A stretch of 64,000 bases of DNA. Source: Endozoicomonas montiporae CL-33 (GTDB lineage: Bacteria; Pseudomonadota; Gammaproteobacteria; Pseudomonadales; Endozoicomonadaceae). Positions 46,600 to 54,356 of this stretch are shown here, one piece after another (position 1 is the first letter of the stretch; every line of letters begins with the position of its first letter). Location of the stretch: positions 1,881,617 to 1,945,616 of the forward strand of contig NZ_CP013251.1 of NCBI RefSeq assembly GCF_001583435.1, given 5' to 3'. The notes under the pieces are model-generated. The model ran no database searches, was not told the DNA's origin, and saw only the letters and a program-made list of their open reading frames with translations. The position numbers and the translations under genes were made by a program.

Positions 46600-47487
46600 T
46601 TAAAAATCCTGCCACACCACCTGAACCGTGTCCGGAATCGGGCGTAGTCTGCCCAGTTCCACCCAACGATAATCGGGTGAATGGAAGTCGCTGCCACGGG
46701 ATGCTTCCAACTCAAACTCCTGACACAGTTCGACAAACTGCTCGGTTTGTCCGGGAATCACAACGCCGCCCACCACTTCCATGGCATGGCCGCCCGCCAG
46801 TTTGAAGTCCTTGATCAGTGCCCTGAATTTGGTGCGGGTCATTTTGTACTTTCCCGGGTGAGCCAGCACTGCTTTGCCGCCCAGTGCACGCAGCCAGGCA
46901 ATGGCCTGGCTCATGGGTGGCCAGAACTGGCGCAGATTGCCGAGTTTTTTATCATTCAGGTAGTGGTCAAAGGCGGCATTAGCGTCTTTGACATAGTCGT
47001 TGTTAATCAACCACTGGGCAAAGTGCGGGCGACCGGTCTGAACCGTTTCCGGCGTCAGGGTAAAACCATCGCTGGTGTTTTTCTGCCGCGACAGAGCGAT
47101 ATCGACCACTTCGGAAAAAAGCTGTTCTTCTGTAATGGTCAGGCGTAACTGTTTAACCAGTTTTTTGGCAATGTGCAGGGAGCGTTGACGTCGGGCGTTG
47201 TCCTGATTCTGGATAATGCGTTCAAGGTCAGGATGATCCAGAGGAAAATTCAGTCCGACGATATGGATTTCAACCCCCGACCAGGTGGTGGACAGTTCAA
47301 TACCGGAAATCAGGCGCGGGCCATTCAGCTCATGTTGCTGAAGAAAATGGTGGGCAGCCACGGAATCATGGTCAGTAATGGCCAGTAGTTCTACGCCCTG
47401 ATGCATGGCTCTGAGGTATAACTCAAGCGGACCGAGGGTTCCGTCTGAAGCGGTGGTGTGACAGTGAAGGTCCGCATTAATACTCAT
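46600..47487 (-). CDS. rnm: PHP-domain 5'-3' exonuclease, RNase AM (YciV)
   Basis: A 295-residue PHP phosphoesterase. The metal-binding motifs are DLHCHTTASDG at the N-terminus, AITDHDSVA near residue 40, a central LAHPGKY near 215, and GSDFHSPDYRW near 265. Homologues (YciV/TrpH) hydrolyse 3',5'-bisnucleotides and trim the 5' ends of rRNAs. It is the first gene of rnm-rluF and diverges from yciB across 210 bases. Confidence 0.92.
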   Translation of the reverse strand: MSINADLHCHTTASDGTLGPLELYLRAMHQGVELLAITDHDSVAAHHFLQQHELNGPRLISGIELSTTWSGVEIHIVGLNFPLDHPDLERIIQNQDNARRQRSLHIAKKLVKQLRLTITEEQLFSEVVDIALSRQKNTSDGFTLTPETVQTGRPHFAQWLINNDYVKDANAAFDHYLNDKKLGNLRQFWPPMSQAIAWLRALGGKAVLAHPGKYKMTRTKFRALIKDFKLAGGHAMEVVGGVVIPGQTEQFVELCQEFELEASRGSDFHSPDYRWVELGRLRPIPDTVQVVWQDF

Positions 47488-47524
47488 CGTTGTTCAAAAA
47501 TCTCCCGGGTCTGATTACACTTTC

Positions 47525-47560
47525 TGTACATGTGGCTGTACATGTGGCTGTATCTGTGGC
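47525..47560. repeat. Three 12-bp tandem repeats between rnm and yciB
   Basis: tgtacatgtggc occurs twice exactly, then tgtatctgtggc, then the pattern decays. The array lies in the divergent promoter region. tgtaca and acatgt are themselves palindromic, so protein binding is possible, but replication slippage explains it as well. Confidence 0.7.
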
Positions 47561-47697
47561 TGTTTCATTGCCTGATCATACTCTCTGGCTGGCGATTTTT
47601 TCGTCAGTGTTTTGTAATTCAGGTTCTGTCAGAATGGTAAAAACAGCCATCTCCTTATATGGTTTTATCATCAGAACGGTAATCTGACTGCTTAACT

Positions 47698-48315
47698 ATG
47701 AAACAATTGATTGATTTTATTCCCCTGATTGTCTTTTTTACAATCTATAAAATGGATCCGAGAACCATGGAGCTGGCCGGACAGAGTTTTGAACTCGGTG
47801 GTCCGTTCAGTGCCACACTCGCACTCATGGTCGCCTCTGTTATTGTTTATGGCGGTATGTACCTCAAGTCCAGGCATCTTGAAAAAAGCCAGATGATTAC
47901 TCTGGTAGCCGTTATCCTGTTTGGTGGTATGACACTGGCCTTTCACGATGAAATGTTTTTGAAGTGGAAGGCGCCTATTGTTAACTGGATTTTTGCTGCT
48001 GCCTTCCTGGGTAGTCAGTTTGTCGGTAGTAAAACTCTGGTTCAGCGTATGATGGGGCATGTTATGACGTTGCCTGACGCGATCTGGACCCGCCTGAATA
48101 TGAGCTGGGTGGTTTTCTTTACCCTGCTCGGTGCGGCCAACCTGTTTGTTGCTTTCACGTTCCATGACATCTGGGTGGACTTCAAAGTCTTTGGCAGTTT
48201 GATTCTTACTTTTGGTTTTGTCATCCTGCAGTTCGTATTTCTGTCCAAGTACATCAATACGGATGCCGCAACCAGTGACTCGACTGGCGGAATAAAAAGC
48301 TCAGAGGAAAAATAA
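47698..48315 (+). CDS. yciB: Inner-membrane septation protein YciB
   Basis: A 205-residue YciB/IspZ-family membrane protein with about five helices. The opening MKQLIDFIPLIVFFTIYKM and the segment WKAPIVNWIFAAAFLGSQFVG are family hallmarks, as is RLNMSWVVFFTLLGAANLFVAF. In enterics YciB helps keep the envelope intact during elongation and septation. Its stop codon is followed directly by the yciI start (no gap), indicating coupling. Confidence 0.95.
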   Translation: MKQLIDFIPLIVFFTIYKMDPRTMELAGQSFELGGPFSATLALMVASVIVYGGMYLKSRHLEKSQMITLVAVILFGGMTLAFHDEMFLKWKAPIVNWIFAAAFLGSQFVGSKTLVQRMMGHVMTLPDAIWTRLNMSWVVFFTLLGAANLFVAFTFHDIWVDFKVFGSLILTFGFVILQFVFLSKYINTDAATSDSTGGIKSSEEK

Positions 48316-48615
48316 ATGCTGTATGCAGTAATCAGTGAAGATGTTGAGAACAGCCTGCCGTTACGAAAAGCGTCACGACCTGCGCACCTGGCTCGTCTGG
48401 AGCAGTTAAAAGAACAAGGTCGTTTGATACTGGCCGGTCCATTGCCCGCTATTGACAGTAATGATCCCGGTGAATCTGGCTTTACCGGAAGCCTTGTGGT
48501 GGCCGAATTTGAATCCCTTGATGCGGCTCAGGTCTGGGCCGATGCTGATCCTTATATGGACGCAGGTGTCTATCGCAAGGTAGTGGTTAAACCTTTTAAG
48601 AAAGTATTGCCCTGA
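48316..48615 (+). CDS. yciI: YciI-family protein
   Basis: A 99-residue dimeric alpha/beta (ferredoxin-like) protein. The family pattern is visible: [38 protein letters not shown], and [19 protein letters not shown], with the conserved His-Asp pair. YciI proteins are related to muconolactone isomerase-like enzymes, but the E. coli protein has no firm function. The yciB-yciI pairing is conserved in many gammaproteobacteria. Confidence 0.93.
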   Translation: MLYAVISEDVENSLPLRKASRPAHLARLEQLKEQGRLILAGPLPAIDSNDPGESGFTGSLVVAEFESLDAAQVWADADPYMDAGVYRKVVVKPFKKVLP

Positions 48616-48644
48616 GGCAGTACGCAGATATTTGAATAAAGCGC

Positions 48645-49334
48645 ATGAAGCTGATTGTAAAAAACATGATGTTTGCACTGGCTGTAGTATGGCTCTCGGG
48701 CAATGCTGCAGATGTGCAGGCGGCTAACAAATACGTCACCGATATCGTTTATGTACCCTTGAGGGCAGGCCCCGGCAATCAATACCGGATATTGCACCAG
48801 GGGTTAAGAACCGGCACCCGAATGACGGTACTGGAAGAAAACGCCGGAGAGGGCTTTACCAAAGTTCAGATGTCCGATGGTTCTGAAGGTTATGTTCGTA
48901 CCCAGTACCTGATGGATCAGCAGCCCGCCCGTAGTCGGTTGCCAAAAGAACAGGAGAAAAACCAGCAGCTGACCACGCAGTTGCAGCAACTTGAGGCTCA
49001 GCTGAAGCAGCGGGAAAACGAGTTGCAGTCTGTTAAAGCCAGTCTTAAAAACACATCCAACATGCTGGATGAAAAAACCACCGAACTGGTGAGTTTACGT
49101 GAAGCCACCGCCGAGCCGCTGGCGCTGGATCGCCGCAACAAACAGCTGATGGAAGAAAACCTGCGTTACAAAAACCGGGTAGAAGTGGTTGAGGCCGAAA
49201 ATGCCCAGCTGGTCAGAAATAACAGTATCCGCTGGTATCTGTATGGTGGTGGCACCATTCTGATGGGTATTCTGTTGGGTCTGTTTCTGCCTATGGTGCG
49301 GTTGCGTAGAAAGCCTGCGTCTGACTGGGTGTAA
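48645..49334 (+). CDS. YgiM-like SH3-domain membrane protein (TIGR04211 type)
   Basis: A 229-residue envelope protein: signal peptide (residues 1-26, ending near AADVQAA), bacterial SH3 domain (about 28-88, VYVPLRAGPGNQYRILHQG), a coiled coil (about 95-185, QQLEAQLKQRENELQSV), and one membrane helix near the C-terminus (YGGGTILMGILLGLFLPMV) followed by a short basic tail. The layout is that of YgiM/TIGR04211 proteins, thought to face the periplasm. It follows yciI by 29 bases and probably ends that operon. Confidence 0.88.
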   Translation: MKLIVKNMMFALAVVWLSGNAADVQAANKYVTDIVYVPLRAGPGNQYRILHQGLRTGTRMTVLEENAGEGFTKVQMSDGSEGYVRTQYLMDQQPARSRLPKEQEKNQQLTTQLQQLEAQLKQRENELQSVKASLKNTSNMLDEKTTELVSLREATAEPLALDRRNKQLMEENLRYKNRVEVVEAENAQLVRNNSIRWYLYGGGTILMGILLGLFLPMVRLRRKPASDWV

Positions 49335-49342
49335 ATAAGAGA

Positions 49343-49371
49343 ATTGCAGCCGTTGAACAAACGGTTGCAAT
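49343..49371 (+). terminator. Terminator hairpin after the SH3-protein gene
   Basis: attgcagccgtt and aacggttgcaat pair (one G-U) around a five-base loop, eight bases past the stop. No T-run follows; instead, seven bases on, the possible intron remnant begins. Confidence 0.6.
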
Positions 49372-49377
49372 CTCATG

Positions 49378-49471
49378 GTGTGCCGAGCATGTTGCACAGC
49401 TTGGGGGTGAAAGTCCCCTGTCCAGCCAGATGAGGGCGAAGGGCTAGCCGGCAGTTGTGCAGGGAAGGTGG
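49378..49471 (+). mobile_element. Possible 5' remnant of a group II intron
   Basis: The stretch begins gtgtgccgagcatg, which fits the conserved GUGYG start of bacterial group II introns, and continues with a ggggg-tgaaag-tcccc hairpin and an agggcgaagggctagcc segment of the sort found in intron domain I. It ends after about 94 bases where the 3' end of the next gene begins, with no reverse transcriptase. It directly follows a terminator hairpin, the usual target of group IIC introns. The call rests on short motifs and is tentative. Confidence 0.4.
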
Positions 49472-49474
49472 TGT

Positions 49475-50476
49475 TTAAACACCATATTCTGCAAAATACC
49501 TATCGAGTTCAGGATCTAACCCTCCCTCCCAATTATCACTAGTGCTTTCGGATTTTCCCTTCTGTTTTTCAGAATCTTTTGTATCTGCAAGAACAGTGTT
49601 TTCCTTATCCGGGCTGTCTTTCTTAGCCATTGTTGCCGATTCTGGCGCGCAATCCGTGTTTTCCTTATCCGGGCTGTCTGTCTCTCTTTTCTTTTTTTCA
49701 TTCCTCTCAAGAATGAGCTCAAGCTCTGCTTGCAAATCGGCCAGTTGAAAATCAGAAACTTCTATCCTTCTTGTAAGTTCCCGAACTTCTGTTTTTTTTC
49801 CAAACTTCTCTTCAGTCAGCTTCATTTGTAAAGCTTCAAGCTTTGCTTCATAAATTTTATTTTTTAATGCCTCCATTTTTTCCCTTTCTTCATCTGCTTT
49901 TTTAGCCAGGCTAATATAAACCTGCTTTTCTTCAGAATTTTTACAATATCGGTTGGAAAGACCAATAGCGGCACTTAAAATACCAATTCTGCCAAGATAA
50001 AACTGACTCAGGGCTGTAGCCGTATATTTAGCAAAATTACTAACAGATACCGCGCTTCTGTCTGCTAATTTTCTATAGTTTTGCTGACTGTCTTTCATAG
50101 CCTTGATTCGTTTTTCACTCTCACAAATTAGCTTTGAAAGTTCTGCGTCTCTTTCTTTAGAATCAGCTTTGCAATTAGTGTACTTTTCTTCTAATTCTCT
50201 ATTCTTCTCTATTTCCAGAGCAATTTTATACTCTGCCGAAGCACACATGTATTTTGTTGCTAAAGTAGGAATGATGACTGGCAAGGTAGCAGTACAAGGC
50301 CATACTAATCCTGACAGCAAACTAACACCATCCCAGGCACTAAGCTTATTCAGTGTATTGGGTATCACGGTTACCATCCGGCCACAAAACTGTGAAGACC
50401 GGTTATAGCTTTCACATGCTGAATACGTGAAAGTATTCAGGGCAGAACGCGCATAGTGAGTAATTCCTTCCATCAT
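49475..50476 (-). CDS. Unknown coiled-coil protein with DSPDKENT repeats
   Basis: A 333-residue protein with no known family. The ATG at 50476 has AGGAGG seven bases upstream; in-frame codons further up (to 50593) are not needed. An N-terminal segment with hydrophobic stretches (SLLSGLVWPCTATLPVIIP and YLGRIGILSAAIGLSNRYC) may insert in membranes; it is followed by charged coiled coils (about residues 80-135 and 185-260). The C-terminal part has two close copies of DSPDKENT, encoded by a 24-base exact repeat. Cysteines are common in the N-terminal half. It could be secreted or host-directed, given its unique, repeat-bearing nature; this is inference only. Confidence 0.7.
   Translation of the reverse strand: MMEGITHYARSALNTFTYSACESYNRSSQFCGRMVTVIPNTLNKLSAWDGVSLLSGLVWPCTATLPVIIPTLATKYMCASAEYKIALEIEKNRELEEKYTNCKADSKERDAELSKLICESEKRIKAMKDSQQNYRKLADRSAVSVSNFAKYTATALSQFYLGRIGILSAAIGLSNRYCKNSEEKQVYISLAKKADEEREKMEALKNKIYEAKLEALQMKLTEEKFGKKTEVRELTRRIEVSDFQLADLQAELELILERNEKKKRETDSPDKENTDCAPESATMAKKDSPDKENTVLADTKDSEKQKGKSESTSDNWEGGLDPELDRYFAEYGV
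49596..49679. repeat. 24-bp direct repeat inside the coiled-coil gene
   Basis: A 24-base sequence beginning gtgttttccttatccggg occurs exactly at 49596-49619 and 49656-49679, encoding SPDKENT in both copies. It suggests recent in-frame duplication of a 60-base unit. Confidence 0.75.
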
Positions 50477-50988
50477 GTCTGAACCTCCTGTTTCCATTTG
50501 TATTGTTAAGTCTGATTGGGATTTTAGATAAAGAACCTGTGGTGCAGTTCCCAGATAACACTTTTTGTTAGAAATACTAACTCCTGAATTCAAGTTATAA
50601 GTGCATAACCCATGACTTTTCTTGCATTTATTCCGGTTAACTCTTTAAATGCTTCGTGAGGAATCTTGTACCCCTTGTACCCGAAGCCTATTTGTCAAAT
50701 TGAACACTCTCGGCATCACTCAGTAGCGAATTTTATGATCAACCTGCTCTCAGGTTTAATCGCTTATACCTACCAAGAAAAGAAGCCATCCCTTGACATT
50801 CAACACTTAGGGCTGGTTCTGATTACCGTTTAGTTATGCCGAACTCAGGTCAATGATGGTTTTTGGCATTGTTGTTTTCTCTGAAATCTGTTCATGCCGA
50901 CGTTAAAGTGGTGCCAATCGAATTGCAAGCTTGAGGAATTGCTATAAAATCCAGCGCGGTGTGATTGTAGAGAATGTAAGGTAGAGCA
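50477..50988. other. Non-coding gap with two divergent promoters
   Basis: This 512-base stretch separates the coiled-coil gene (minus) from the methyltransferase gene (plus). Apart from the AGGAGG at 50484-50489 and AAGG before 50989 I see no gene, strong hairpin or repeat in it. Confidence 0.5.
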
Positions 50989-51624
50989 ATGACGGATATC
51001 GTCACTCCGGAGCTGGAACAGTACTGTCATGACATGACCGGACAGGAATCGCCCGCTTTGCAGGCACTGGCGCAGGCGACCCGTGACCGGACCCGTTACC
51101 CCGACAATATGTCTGGCCGCCTGGTGGGTCAGACACTGAAACTGCTGGCTGCGATTAGCAATGCCCGTCGGGTTCTGGAAATTGGCATGTTTACCGGTTA
51201 TGCCGCGTTATCCATTGCCGAGGCGCTGCCTGATGATGGTGAGATTCTGTGCTGCGAAAGTAATCCGAGGGCGATTGCTATTGCCGAAGAATTTTTTGAA
51301 CAGGCCGGTTTATCCCATAAGCTGAATGTTCTGTTTGGTATGGCGCTTGAGACAATCCCGGCCATTGAAGGCGAGTTGGATATGGTCTTTATTGATGCGG
51401 ACAAGAAAAAGTATCAGGACTATCTGGAAATGACGTTGCCAATGATGCGTGCTGGTGGACTGATTATCATTGACGATGCGCTCTGGAAAGGAAAGGTATT
51501 GAACCCTCGGGACGAACGCACACAGGCGATTGTTGATCTTAACCAGCATATCTGTGAACGAACCGATGTTGAAAATGTGTTGCTGCCGGTGCGGCACGGT
51601 TTGAACATTCTTCGAAAGTTGTAG
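50989..51624 (+). CDS. Class I SAM-dependent O-methyltransferase (CCoAOMT-like)
   Basis: A 211-residue methyltransferase of the O-methyltransferase family 3 (catechol/caffeoyl-CoA type). The AdoMet motif is VLEIGMFTGYAALSIAEALP near residue 62; the metal-binding acid residues appear in FIDADKKKYQDYLE near 130 and IIDDALWKGKV near 155. The substrate is not predictable. AAGG precedes the ATG at good spacing. The cupin gene follows after 107 bases on the same strand. Confidence 0.92.
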   Translation: MTDIVTPELEQYCHDMTGQESPALQALAQATRDRTRYPDNMSGRLVGQTLKLLAAISNARRVLEIGMFTGYAALSIAEALPDDGEILCCESNPRAIAIAEEFFEQAGLSHKLNVLFGMALETIPAIEGELDMVFIDADKKKYQDYLEMTLPMMRAGGLIIIDDALWKGKVLNPRDERTQAIVDLNQHICERTDVENVLLPVRHGLNILRKL

Positions 51625-51731
51625 TTCTGGTCAGACGACATCCTGCTATTTATAACAAATCGGAATTTGTTTAAAACCAAAAGACTGGTCTTTACTGGTG
51701 TCGTGATTAACGGTGACTGCAGGTTTTGTTG

Positions 51732-52379
51732 ATGACGGGCTTTTCCGATACGCGCTGCCCTTCAGTGCTTTTCGATGTTGATAAAGAGACTGAACTGGAT
51801 GCTTCAGAGTATCAGAGAGTGATCTGTGATATTGCTGCAAAAGCTGAGCGCCTTCAATCTGCTGGTGTCAATCAGACGGTTGAAGTGCAGGAAGCTTATG
51901 TCGGCTGGGTCATGTCCCGACTGAATAACGCACTCGTGCCGGTTCCTGATCCTGCTGGCTGGCAGGATCATCCCCGGGGTGAAAATGTCCGGGTTTTCCG
52001 GCACCGTATGGGCAGTGTTGAGTTCTGCCATCTAAAGTTTGGTTCGAATGGTTCTATTCCCTACCACGATCATTGTGACAGCAATGGTGTGATGCGTGTT
52101 GTTGAGGGCAGTGTTGCGTCGTCCAGCTTTAATATTGTGGAGCAGTCGTCTGCCAACATGACGTTGACATCTCCGGTACATGTTCGCTTGTCCGCTGGCG
52201 ATATGACCAGTTTTTGTCTGCAGCGTAACAGTGTTCATGCCTTGGCCGCGGGTGCTGATGGTGCTTATATTCTGGATGTTTTTACGCGATTAAATGATGA
52301 TGCCTGTTGTCGGTATCTGCAGTTGCAGCCACCGAGAAAAAACGGGTATGTCAGGGCCGTATGGTCTCAGGAGGGATAA
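51732..52379 (+). CDS. Cupin protein of cysteine dioxygenase-like type
   Basis: A 215-residue protein. The middle contains a cupin signature: GSIPYHDHCDSNGVMRVVEG (H-x-H with a later acid residue) and, downstream, LSAGDMTSFCLQRNSVHAL with the third histidine. This order is that of cysteine dioxygenase-type thiol dioxygenases, but the N-terminal part is not typical, so the substrate is open. I prefer the ATG at 51732; the TTG codons at 51726 and 51729 are in frame but lack support. Its TAA shares a base with the ATG of the next gene (TAATG). Confidence 0.75.
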   Translation: MTGFSDTRCPSVLFDVDKETELDASEYQRVICDIAAKAERLQSAGVNQTVEVQEAYVGWVMSRLNNALVPVPDPAGWQDHPRGENVRVFRHRMGSVEFCHLKFGSNGSIPYHDHCDSNGVMRVVEGSVASSSFNIVEQSSANMTLTSPVHVRLSAGDMTSFCLQRNSVHALAAGADGAYILDVFTRLNDDACCRYLQLQPPRKNGYVRAVWSQEG

Positions 52380-52696
52380 TGATCTACGAAGTGAACTGTA
52401 TGATTCCGGCATCACGGCGTGATGAGTTTCTCGGCTGGCTGGAGTTGCATGTTAAGCAGTTGCTCAGAATTGATGGATTTGAAGATGCGACCATATCCTG
52501 CCTGAACGAAGATGAACGGCTGCCTGATGAACATGCGGGTTTTTGTGTGCAATATTTTCTGAAAGATTCCTCGTCGTTTGATCATTACCTGCAGGAACAT
52601 GCTTCAACTATGAGACAGGATGGGCTAAATCGCTTTGGCAGTGATCTGAAAATCTACCGTCGCCTTCTGTCCAGTCCGGTGTTTTCCAGTCAATAG
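52379..52696 (+). CDS. DUF4286-family small protein
   Basis: A 105-residue protein of ferredoxin-like type similar to DUF4286 members: IYEVNCMIPASRRDEFLGWL, then a VQYFLKDSSSFDHYLQEHA segment. AGGAGGG stands three bases before the ATG, which overlaps the cupin stop. Such proteins resemble antibiotic-biosynthesis monooxygenase folds but lack known activity. Context points to a shared small-molecule step with the cupin and methyltransferase. Confidence 0.78.
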   Translation: MIYEVNCMIPASRRDEFLGWLELHVKQLLRIDGFEDATISCLNEDERLPDEHAGFCVQYFLKDSSSFDHYLQEHASTMRQDGLNRFGSDLKIYRRLLSSPVFSSQ

Positions 52697-52879
52697 CTTT
52701 CTTTTTTAAGAAAGGGTCGATGGGTAAAAACCTGTCCAGTTATAAGCATGGTCTAAATCAGTCTTGCCATTTGGCTACCAGTGATTGTCTGTGTAATTGT
52801 CTTTCCGATAGTCTCTTGAACGAAATTAATTAAAAACCAATCTCCTGAAAATTTTAAAAACAAAGAGGCAGGAATCACA

Positions 52880-53515
52880 GTGAATCTGGATGCGATTAAC
52901 AGAGATCTGGCTGAGCAGTCTCCCCGAAATATCATTCAATGGGCGTTATCAAGTGCTAAAACCCCGGTACTGACCACCAATTTTGGCCCCCACGAAGCAG
53001 CTATTTTACATATGGCGACGCAAGTCAGGCCGGATGTGCCTGTGGTGTGGATTGATTCTGGTTATGGAACCGAAGCAACCTACCGTTTTGCCAGTGAGTT
53101 AATCAGTCAGTTGGATTTGAACATTCGTGTCTATCACCCACAGTACAGCCGCGCTTACCGTTCTGCCATCATGGGCGGGGTTCCGGAAGTGGATACACCC
53201 GAACATGATGAATTTACACGACAAGTTAAGCTAGAGCCTTTTGGCCGGGCCATGGCAACGGAAGCTCCGGATATCTGGTTGACGGCTATCCGAAAAGATC
53301 AGACTGAATTTCGACAGGGGCTTGAAGTGGTTTCAGAAACGCGGGATGGGTACCTGAGAGTGGCACCACTCCTCAACTGGACTGAGCTGGATGTTGAGGA
53401 GTATCTGGTTGAACACGATTTGCCCATTGAAAATGACTACTACGATCCGACCAAAGTGCTGGGACACAGGGAGTGTGGCTTGCATACTTCGGTCAGCCGT
53501 CGTGCATCAGAATAA
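52880..53515 (+). CDS. cysH: Phosphoadenylyl-sulfate (PAPS) reductase CysH
   Basis: Reduces PAPS to sulfite with thioredoxin in assimilatory sulfate reduction. The 211 residues include the nucleotide-binding NFGPHEAAILHMATQ (P-loop-like) near residue 33, VVWIDSGYGTEATY, and the C-terminal catalytic ECGLH near 199. The CC...CxxC cluster motif of APS reductases is absent, so it is of the PAPS type. GTG start with AGGA at suitable spacing. It is not next to other cys genes. Its end overlaps the convergent SRAP-like gene by nine bases. Confidence 0.92.
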   Translation: MNLDAINRDLAEQSPRNIIQWALSSAKTPVLTTNFGPHEAAILHMATQVRPDVPVVWIDSGYGTEATYRFASELISQLDLNIRVYHPQYSRAYRSAIMGGVPEVDTPEHDEFTRQVKLEPFGRAMATEAPDIWLTAIRKDQTEFRQGLEVVSETRDGYLRVAPLLNWTELDVEEYLVEHDLPIENDYYDPTKVLGHRECGLHTSVSRRASE

Positions 53516-53950
53516 AGACCGGCTGTTACGGATACTGTGGCTGGCTTCGAGAATTCTTGGCCAGCGACGTTTCTCATGGCAGCTCTGTTCATTGTCTTCT
53601 GTCACAACGTACAGACGGGTAAAAGCTCCGTCTGTGGCAATCAATCCCTGAATAAACTGGTTTGGCTCCAGCATAAACCAGTGGCTGTTGCCTTCCGTAT
53701 CTTTTTCCATGAACGCATCAACAATGATTTTCACCGGGCGGGGCTGGTATCGATTCCAGGCTCCCTGTTGAATGGATTCCAGCCTTGCCCAGCCTCCCTG
53801 GGCTGATCGTCCGGGCTGTTCTTCGCGTCTTCCCCAGGGGACAAGAGCCGTTTGTCCCTGTCGGGTTCGAACCGGAAGTCTTGCTTTGGGGTTGGGGAAG
53901 AACGTTTTTATTGTCTGACCGTCCTCATCAAACTGCACACCGCCACACAT
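53507..53950 (-). CDS. Short SRAP (YedK/HMCES)-like protein
   Basis: A 147-residue protein whose plan follows the SRAP domain in compact form. Cys2 follows the start Met (MCGGVQF), as needed for crosslinking to abasic sites. ARLESI corresponds to the conserved NARxE(T/S) segment, IIVDAFMEKD to the GFYEW region, RLYVVTEDNE to the F-x-I-x-T strand, and CHEKRRWPRIL to the catalytic IHxRMPxIL with its histidine. It is about 80 residues shorter than YedK. The fold assignment is from motif order only, with no alignment run. Gene stands alone, convergent with cysH. Confidence 0.7.
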   Translation of the reverse strand: MCGGVQFDEDGQTIKTFFPNPKARLPVRTRQGQTALVPWGRREEQPGRSAQGGWARLESIQQGAWNRYQPRPVKIIVDAFMEKDTEGNSHWFMLEPNQFIQGLIATDGAFTRLYVVTEDNEQSCHEKRRWPRILEASHSIRNSRSLF

Positions 53951-53983
53951 TGTGATATCCCTTGTCAGTTACTTATTGACCGT

Positions 53984-54298
53984 TTAATGCTTGCTGCCGC
54001 CAAGACAGTCCGGTGTTGCCGGAGCCTGCTGCTGGCGGCTTGCCCACTCTTCCGGTGTGTAGGTGTGCAAAGCCAAAGCGTGAATGCTGTTTTGCATTTC
54101 CTCCGTTAACAGGCAGTAGACCATCTGGTGTCGTTTAACCGGTAGCTTCTGACTGAATTCGCTGCTGACCAGAACCGCCTTGAAGTGGGACTCCGAGCCC
54201 GGTGGTGTATTGTGCAAATGACTCTCGTTGATGACTTCGATGTGCTCCAGTGGCAGTGAAGACGATAACTTTTGTTGAATGTGTTCGAGCATGCTCAT
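53984..54298 (-). CDS. bolA: BolA-family protein
   Basis: A 104-residue protein matching E. coli BolA along its length: EVINESHLHNTPPGSESHFKAVLVS, then the helix-turn-helix-like RHQMVYCLLTEEM, then HALALHTYTPEEW, and a C-terminal tail with one Cys. BolA binds monothiol glutaredoxin through a [2Fe-2S] cluster and also acts as a stress regulator of morphology and biofilm. AGGA precedes the ATG. It follows the ferredoxin-reductase gene by 58 bases. Confidence 0.93.
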   Translation of the reverse strand: MSMLEHIQQKLSSSLPLEHIEVINESHLHNTPPGSESHFKAVLVSSEFSQKLPVKRHQMVYCLLTEEMQNSIHALALHTYTPEEWASRQQQAPATPDCLGGSKH

Positions 54299-54356
54299 AC
54301 GTCAATATCCTGTTCAGGGTAAAAAGACGGCGCAAAGGTTGCGATAAAACAGGTTG

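Noticed and set aside
53855..53880. gggttcgaacc, resembling a tRNA T-arm
   Set aside because: No matching acceptor, D or anticodon arms; it lies within the coding part of the SRAP-like gene.
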